Source: Stramonita haemastoma (Eukaryota > Mollusca > Gastropoda > Neogastropoda > Muricidae). Taken from it: a stretch of 37,500 nucleotides of DNA. This document shows, one piece after another, positions 34,583 to 37,500 of the stretch (the first letter of the stretch is position 1; each line of letters starts with the position of its first letter). Under the pieces are notes generated by a model. The model ran no database searches. It saw only the letters and a program-made list of their open reading frames with translations, and had not been told where the DNA came from. The position numbers and the translations under genes were made by a program. The DNA lies in assembly GCA_030674155.1 (NCBI GenBank), contig CM060318.1:2422089-2459588 (forward strand). The letters are read 5' to 3'.

Positions 34583-35945
34583 ATGGCAGTAGAAGTGGCA
34601 GCAGCTGTAATGGCAGTAGAAGTGGCAGCAGCAGCAGCAGCTGTAATGACAGTAGAAGTGGCAGCAGCAGCAGCAGCTGTAATGGCAGTAGAAGTGGCAG
34701 CAGCAGCAGCTGTAATGGCAGTAGAAGTGGCAGCAGCAGCAGCTGTAATGGCAGTAGAAGTGGCAGCAGCAGCAGCAGCTGTAATGGCAGTAGAAGTGGC
34801 AGCAGCAGCAGCTGTAATGGCAGTAGAAGTGGCAGCAGCAGCAGCTGTAATGGCAGTAGAAGTGGCAGCAGCAGCAGCAGCTGTAATGGCAGTAGAAGTG
34901 GCAGCAGCAGCAGCTGTAATGGCAGTAGAAGTGGCAGCAGCAGCAGCAGCAGCTGTAATGGCAGTAGGAGTGGCAGCAGCAGAAGCAGCTGTAATGGCAG
35001 TAGAAGTGGCAGCAGCAGCAGCTGTAGCAAACATAACAGTGGTTTAGTTCAGTATGCAGATAGAAAGAAACTGCTGAAAAATTGTTGATTGAGCATCTTG
35101 TTTTACAGCATTGGTAACTTTGTCATCATAACTGTAAAATTCTTTCATATCTGTGTCTGTTTCAGGAGCTGGATGAATTTGGAAAAGTTCACGGCTTACG
35201 GGTGTGTACTACTCATGCAGTGGTCTTTCTGCCTTAGCAAGGTTGTTATAGTGCTGTTGTTACTGAAGCAAACTGCCAGCTCTTGTTAATTAAGTGTTAT
35301 GGTGTTAAAGATTTGTGTTGCTCTTCCTCGCTTTTCATGGTTTACTACCTCTGTGTGTGTGTGTGTGAGTGTGCATGCGGGTTTACACACAAGACAGGAA
35401 ATCAAACACACAGAGACAGAAATATTGATTATGCATTAATCAAACATCGACCACTAAGTCTAGTTTTTTACCTCCCAAAACTCTTTACCTTCAACATCAA
35501 CATGTGTGAACATGTTTTCCTAACTTTCTACAACATGAAAATGTGTCTTAGTGTATATTATTGAAACGTTTCTCAAGCAGCACTCAGGAATATTAATAGT
35601 GCTAGTAATAATATAATAATAATGATACGGATAATAATAATATTAATAATAATGATAATAAATAATAATATAAAATATAATGATGATGATGATAGCGCTT
35701 AGAATAATCTGAAACTTGATACCTATCCCCTGCTGTATTGATGTTTGCTTATGTTATAAGCATTTTGAATCCATCATGTTTATAAAAACCAGGGACAATA
35801 AATAATCAACAGCAGTGTGTGTGTGGGTTTCAGGGAGACAGGAGCCAGGTGGCCAAAGCCGTAGCGGCGTGGCCCATGGAGAAGGAGGGTCAAACCCGCG
35901 CGGTGATCATCACACAGGGCCCCCGCCCTGTCCTTGTGGCCACAG
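26544..35945 (+). CDS. ADK: Adenosine kinase-like gene, PfkB family (3' end beyond window)
   Basis: Adenosine kinase phosphorylates adenosine with ATP to give AMP and ADP (purine salvage). Eight exons read in one continuous frame: 26564-26662, 27487-27540, 29336-29420, 31330-31499, 32733-32843, 33739-33907, 35166-35201 and 35834-35945. All introns are GT-AG, with phases 2, 2, 0, 2, 2, 0, 0 and 1. Together they give 278 residues of a family that is usually about 340-360. Landmarks in order are YGSPLLDIVV (substrate-side N-terminus), YDLKPNNSVFAEDRH, FIIGGTALNVARVVQ (PfkB signature 1 region), TFFGGVGRDRHGE, QPTGTCLTVCTG, NLSAPF, PYVHFLFGNQAE (the NXXE metal/phosphate motif) and RAVIITQGPRPVLVAT. 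The C-terminal DTNGAGD-type catalytic loop is absent because the window ends first. The start is unsettled; the span is given from the possible ATG at 26,544. Relative to human ADK, GNPLLD is GSPLLD and the Gln before ILAED is Ser, so this may be a divergent paralogue. Confidence 0.93.
26564..26662 (+). CDS. ADK: ADK-like exon, N-terminal GSPLLD segment
   Basis: The 99-bp exon supplies one base to an upstream codon, then 32 codons including SLLVYGSPLLDIVVNHP, and ends in AA (phase 2). The donor used is GAGAA|GTAGGT, which restores Lys with the next exon (EK-YDLKPN). A second GT four bases downstream (TAG|GTGATT) would put a stop in frame. The acceptor ATTCCAG at 26,563 is modest. Without splicing, the frame extends upstream through AGT TCC GAT TGT GTT ATT to an ATG at 26,544, which directly follows an in-frame TAA at 26,541. 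Confidence 0.88.
26833..26889. repeat. GA microsatellite (intronic)
   Basis: About 28 GA units, polypurine on the sense strand. The Arg-Glu and Leu-Ser frames over it are artefacts. Confidence 0.95.
27190..27388. repeat. Two GT microsatellites (intronic)
   Basis: Pure GT runs at 27,190-27,260 and 27,330-27,388 are separated by about 70 bp of ordinary sequence. Confidence 0.95.
27487..27540 (+). CDS. ADK: ADK-like exon, KPN...AED segment
   Basis: A 54-bp exon bounded by TTTCAG and GTGAGT. It completes Lys, encodes YDLKPNNSVFAEDRHLP and ends in CT (phase 2). It aligns without gaps with the human stretch beginning YSLKPN, but the Gln at the third residue after KPN is replaced by Ser (NNS here). 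Confidence 0.92.
27679..27739. repeat. CA microsatellite (intronic)
   Basis: About 30 uninterrupted CA units. Confidence 0.95.
27866..28260 (+). mobile_element. Diverged SINE family S1 with internal insertion
   Basis: The head GGGGCAGGATAGCCTACCAG is followed by a TTTATTTATT-rich insertion, then S1 body words: GACTATAAACCGAGGTCCCC, ACACGCAGAACGACTTGAGC and ATGTTAAAATCTGTTCC. It is the most diverged S1 copy here, with a second unrelated segment (about 28,065-28,130) in the middle. Confidence 0.55.
28595..28730 (+). mobile_element. Retroelement 3' end with ATT tail
   Basis: GCTCAACACTTTGATTTG and TATTGCTATATAAATTCC lead into (ATTATC)n and (ATT)n. The arrangement repeats that at 15,285-15,465 and 33,165-33,330. 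Confidence 0.45.
29336..29420 (+). CDS. ADK: ADK-like exon, GG...N signature
   Basis: An 85-bp exon between ATTCAG and GTGAGT, ending in phase 0. It completes Leu and encodes YQEVEEKWKEHTQF then IIGGTALNVARVVQ. The GG pair and the Asn four residues later match the ribose-binding GGSTQN stretch of human ADK. Confidence 0.93.
29573..29853. repeat. 47-bp pyrimidine-rich minisatellite (intronic)
   Basis: Six near-identical copies of a 47-bp unit; the word CTTGTGC recurs at 29,597, 29,644, 29,691, 29,738, 29,785 and 29,832. Because 47 is not a multiple of three, each forward frame cycles through the same three translations, giving overlapping open frames that are artefacts. One diagnostic base reads C, A, A, C, A, A through the copies, suggesting duplication of a three-copy block. 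Confidence 0.95.
30303..30495 (+). repeat. Element end extended by ATGGT microsatellite
   Basis: GTGACAGCCCTGATATGG then GGGCTGTAAACAG runs straight into about 16 copies of TATGG (30,356-30,434), then GTGTGG variants to 30,495. Sister copies at 31,063 and 31,144 end in ATTGG pentamers, so the pentanucleotide array probably grew from the element tail. Confidence 0.85.
30838..31058 (-). mobile_element. tRNA-derived SINE (second family), reverse
   Basis: On the minus strand the head includes GCATCTGCCTAGAAAGTGG and a B-box-like GGTTTGATCCTTG, then CTTTTGGATGAGACCATAAG and CACACGTTAAAGAATC. It is related to the copy at 16,170-16,502 and is truncated at its 3' side. Confidence 0.6.
31063..31210 (+). 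repeat. Two adjacent copies of a GACAGCCCCGATATGG element end
   Basis: Two similar segments start at about 31,063 and 31,144, about 80 bp apart. Each reads GTGACAGCCCC(G/A)ATATGG or a close variant, then GG(GA)-CTATAAACAACA-like sequence and ATTGGATTGG. They are dispersed retroelement 3' ends with pentameric tails. Confidence 0.6.
31330..31499 (+). CDS. ADK: ADK-like exon, core sheet and QPTGTC segment
   Basis: A 170-bp exon between TTGCAG and GTGATT. It starts in phase 0, encodes 56 residues and ends in AG (phase 2). It contains WLMGKAGACTFFGGVGRDRH and the family-specific AQPTGTCLTVCTGHD, closely matching ADK QPTGTC. The exon is markedly GC-richer than its introns. Confidence 0.95.
31545..31866 (-). 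mobile_element. SINE family S1, reverse, full length
   Basis: Starts 45 bp inside the intron. GAGGATAACAGAATAAGC (tail), AGCGGAACAGGATTTAACG, GTCTCATCCGAAGGAC and GGCTATCCGCCCCC (head) are all reversed S1 landmarks. The B box reads CGGACTCGAACCC in reverse. Confidence 0.8.
31944..32187 (-). mobile_element. SINE family S1, reverse, 5'-truncated
   Basis: GAGGATAATGGAATAAGC through GTCTCATCTGAAGGAC and GCACTGATGTTAACTCC match S1 in reverse. The tRNA-like head is missing, as expected of 5'-truncated retroposition. It lies 78 bp from the previous copy in the same orientation. Confidence 0.78.
32684..32726. repeat. GT microsatellite adjoining a splice acceptor
   Basis: About 21 TG units end just before ATACAG|G at 32,732, taking the place of a normal pyrimidine tract. 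Confidence 0.9.
32733..32843 (+). CDS. ADK: ADK-like exon, lid-to-core segment
   Basis: A 111-bp exon bounded by ATACAG and GTCAGT. It completes Arg, encodes SMVSRMAGAGSFTVEDLH then LPHHWALVQQASCFYTVV and ends in TG (phase 2). It corresponds to the human segment beginning RSLIANLAAA, with similar length and the Trp conserved. Its similarity is lower than in neighbouring exons, but the length and phase fit exactly. Confidence 0.88.
32844..33738 (+). other. Intron between ADK-like exons 5 and 6
   Basis: An 895-bp phase-2 intron, GTCAGT to GCAGAG. It contains an ATT-tailed retroelement end (33,165-33,330) and a GT tract (33,352-33,378). Acceptor choice matters: AG at 33,735-33,736 would create a TGA, while AG at 33,737-33,738 keeps the frame. 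TTTGAAAGAATGTAGAT-type sequence near 33,550 partly repeats that around 33,490. Confidence 0.8.
33165..33378 (+). repeat. Retroelement 3' end with ATT tail, then GT tract
   Basis: GCAAGCGCTTTGATTTC, GATATATTGCTATTAA and an (ATT/ATC)n tail resemble the element end at 28,595-28,730. A short GT tract follows at 33,352-33,378. Confidence 0.5.
33739..33907 (+). CDS. ADK: ADK-like exon, NLSAPF to FGN
   Basis: A 169-bp exon between GCAGAG and GTGAGT, ending in phase 0. It completes Cys and encodes FSLANNPQVLTSLAEHAA, then TFCLNLSAPFLCRRFKDAM and LLPYVHFLFGNQA. NLSAPF and PYV-ILFGN are hallmark ADK stretches. The Asn of the NXXE motif is the third-last residue and its Glu opens the next exon. Confidence 0.95.
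33990..34345 (+). mobile_element. 5'-truncated non-LTR retrotransposon, C-terminal RT tail
   Basis: An open frame to 34,327 encodes KRRKLMWFGHTTRHNTLAKT, ILQGTVEGKRRRGRQKKSW and DNIKDWT. This pattern is typical of the extreme C-terminus of endonuclease-reverse transcriptases of invertebrate LINEs. The stop is followed by (TGAG)n-type repeats (34,322-34,341), a usual LINE tail. The catalytic domains are missing, as expected of 5' truncation. It is in sense with the host gene. Confidence 0.85.
34493..35035. repeat. AGC-rich in-frame minisatellite (intronic)
   Basis: (AGT)n/(AGC)n passes into about a dozen units built on GGCAGTAGAAGTGGCAGCAG and CTGTAATGGCAGTAG. Units are 27-39 bp and differ by whole AGC triplets. 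All periods are multiples of three, so frames stay open on both strands (Ser/Gly-rich on plus; Ala/Thr- or Leu-rich on minus). These are not genes, and the tract lies inside an intron. Confidence 0.92.
35166..35201 (+). CDS. ADK: ADK-like micro-exon, end of NXXE motif
   Basis: A 36-bp phase-0 exon encoding ELDEFGKVHGLR, between TTTCAG and GTGTGT. Glu at its first codon completes N-Q-A-E, the NXXE motif that in this family helps bind Mg and phosphate. The exon is short but exactly fits the ADK alignment between FGN and the helix that follows. Confidence 0.85.
35202..35833 (+). other. Intron between ADK-like exons 7 and 8
   Basis: A 632-bp phase-0 intron, GTGTGT to TTTCAG. It includes a short GT tract (35,352-35,370) and an AATAAT/GATGAT-rich reverse retroelement end (about 35,590-35,705). 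Confidence 0.85.
35834..35945 (+). CDS. ADK: ADK-like exon, ITQG segment
   Basis: A 112-bp exon between GGTTTCAG and GTCTGT, ending in phase 1. It encodes GDRSQVAKAVAAWPM then RAVIITQGPRPVLVAT. It matches the human IVIFTQG...TIMAT strand-turn-strand leading to the ATP site. At least one further exon with the catalytic Asp is expected downstream but lies outside the window. Confidence 0.92.
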
Positions 35946-36002
35946 GTCTGTAGGGCAGGGGGGTGTTCTTTTATTCTTTTTATCTATTTTATTCTTTTCT
36001 TT

Positions 36003-36318
36003 TGAGGATAATGGAATAAGCTCTCATGTGCTTTGTTACATCCAGTACCCGTGTGTATACTGTTTTGTAAATTTTGTCGTCTGTTCTCACCGGCAGAGAT
36101 GATTGCCATTTTTTTTTCATTTTAACATGTGCGCAACACGATTTGCATGCATTCACACGTGGGATCTTGGCTTATAGGTTAATCCAAAAGACTTTAGGGG
36201 AGTGGTGTCTGCACTGATGTTAAGTCCAGGGGAAAATCCCCTTGGTGGCTTAAAGCTCCGCTCAAACTGGGGTCGTCAGATCATGAGCACAACGCTCAGT
36301 CCACCAACCTCTCCTGTC
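36003..36318 (-). mobile_element. SINE family S1, reverse
   Basis: It begins 58 bp after the last exon. GAGGATAATGGAATAAGC, CCCGTGTGTATACTGTTTTG and GCACTGATGTTAAGTCC are reversed S1 words. The head region (about 36,240-36,318) is diverged, and an internal T run lies at 36,110-36,118. Confidence 0.75.
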
Positions 36319-36755
36319 TGCTGATCTCTTTGCATCATTTATGTATGGTATTCTCTTGTCCTGGTCTGGTGTTAAAGTCCATATTGTACTCCGTGTATGA
36401 TGGTAGCAGTGTATTCTGTTCTCAAGGCCTTGTTGTCAAGGTTCAAGTCTTGCATGCACACAGAAATGCCAAGATCACCAGGGACATAATACAACATGCC
36501 ACTCAAACAGAGAATTCTCCTCTATGTGTGTGTGTGTGTGTGTGTTCGATTCATTTTACGTCCCTTCACAAAATGTGATATTATACAATTGGAAAAAAAA
36601 TAATAAAAAGGGAGGGGGGGTGAGGGGGAGAGGGGGAGGAGTTCTGGAAGTGGGGTAGGGAAGATAATTCACTAAATTTACACAGAACAGTTAGGAAAAA
36701 ATTAAACACAAATATAAATAATTCTTGAGTACTGTACAGAATAGTAAATATAGTG
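36319..36755. other. Intronic stretch with GT and G-rich tracts
   Basis: A short GT tract (36,523-36,545) and a purine-rich GGGGGTGAGGGGGAGAGGGG block (36,609-36,640) with G-quadruplex potential. No exon is recognised. Confidence 0.5.
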
Positions 36756-36756
36756 T

Positions 36757-36860
36757 GTTTGTGTGTGTATGTGTGTGTGCATGCATGCGTGTTGTGGTGT
36801 GGTGTGTGTCTGTGTGTGTGTGTGTGTGTGTTTTGTGTGTGTGTGTGTATGTGTGTGTTA
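36757..36860. repeat. GT microsatellite, interrupted
   Basis: GT repeats with TATG, GCATGCATGC, GTGGTGTGG and TTTT interruptions. Confidence 0.9.
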
Positions 36861-36861
36861 A

Positions 36862-37320
36862 GTCAAGTCAAAATTTTATTTCCAAATGGTACATTGAGTA
36901 AGCAATACATTTGCTTTTTTTCATCAAGCCATCTATCTAGCAAAAAAATTTAAACAAAACAAAACAAAAATTTAAAAACCCTAAAAAGACCACTTAAACA
37001 AAATGATATCCAATCCGTAACACTCAAACCAACCAGATACTTCAAACCGACAAATCACCCATAATGACAATGATACAATTTTACAACAACATAGTAATCA
37101 CCCATCACCACCTAAAGCAACAACAGAACAACAATGAAAAAAATAAATAAATAAAATAAAATAGAATTTGAAATAAAACTGATTGAAAGGGACGGGGAAA
37201 GGGGGTATCAAGGAGGAATGGAGGAACACAACAATCAGCAAAACAAAGACAATGACAACAACACAAATTCTACAAACAATCAAGAACCCCCACCCAATAA
37301 TACTTTTTTTATATTCAGTC
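36862..37320 (-). mobile_element. Probable retroelement 3' end, reverse
   Basis: Read on the minus strand, a long AT-rich body ends GCAAATGTATTGCTTACTCA, then ACCATTTGGAAATAAAATTT and TGACTTGACTTAA. An AATAAA signal close to a clean end is typical of an inserted 3' UTR or LINE/SINE tail. No reverse transcriptase remnant is seen and the family is not recognised. Confidence 0.35.
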
Positions 37321-37500
37321 AGCTAGACTATCAAACCAATACAATAACAATTACATCAATACCAATAATCCCTTCATTAAGAACTTCAAAAACAGCATTC
37401 ATCACAAAACCTGTCATACTGAAAAAATATCAAGTCGCAATATCATCACTTCATCCATTTGGATTTTTCCTTTCCACACTTATAAAATTTGTAAATTATG

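Larger units (their letters stand above)
33908..35165 (+). other. Intron between ADK-like exons 6 and 7
   Basis: A 1258-bp phase-0 intron, GTGAGT to TTTCAG. It contains a LINE 3' remnant (about 33,990-34,345) and a large AGC-rich minisatellite (34,493-35,035). Confidence 0.85.

Noticed and set aside
34438..35088. A 216-codon Ser/Gly-rich protein
   Set aside because: It is produced by an AGC-based tandem repeat inside an intron; frames on both strands are equally open.

Overview
This is a window of nuclear DNA from an animal, not a microbe. It has short coding exons with GT-AG introns, many microsatellites, several families of tRNA-derived SINEs, a 5'-truncated non-LTR retrotransposon tail, a decayed gag, a foldback element and a higher-order satellite. 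The microsatellite-rich texture and the SINE families look lophotrochozoan, most likely a marine gastropod mollusc. That placement is an inference; nothing here fixes the species.

Layout. (1) 1 to about 12,240 is a satellite array: ten complete head-to-tail units of about 1.0-1.2 kb plus an eleventh. Each unit joins a field of about 38-bp minisatellite repeats to a conserved segment of about 550 bp with a long C tract. The last unit is split by a 656-bp, almost perfectly palindromic foldback element (11,176-11,831). Beyond it the array edge consists of a local variant of the 38-bp repeat. (2) 12,240-26,540 is gene-poor and repeat-rich. It holds a broken LTR-retrotransposon gag on the minus strand (about 12,900-13,885), at least three SINE families (including two copies fused head to tail at 17,787-18,435), small minisatellites, long CA/GT/GA/TA/GC tracts and unassigned single-copy-looking stretches. 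(3) 26,540-35,945 holds the only confidently recognised gene, a plus-strand adenosine kinase-like gene (PfkB/ribokinase family). Eight exons could be read with consistent phase, giving 278 residues. The 3' end, with the expected catalytic DTNGAGD-type motif, lies beyond the right edge. The 5' end is uncertain: an in-frame ATG sits directly upstream of the first recognised exon, but an intron there is also possible. (4) 35,946-37,500 is intron or flank with a SINE, microsatellites and a probable retroelement 3' end.

The kinase introns are crowded with SINEs, LINE remnants and microsatellites, some forming part of the splice acceptors. The long open frames over CA/GT tracts, the 47-bp minisatellite, the AGC-rich array and the satellite are products of periodic sequence and are not annotated as genes. 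The best second-look items are the composite satellite with its embedded foldback element, and the kinase, which keeps its metal/phosphate motif but differs from human ADK at two substrate-side positions.
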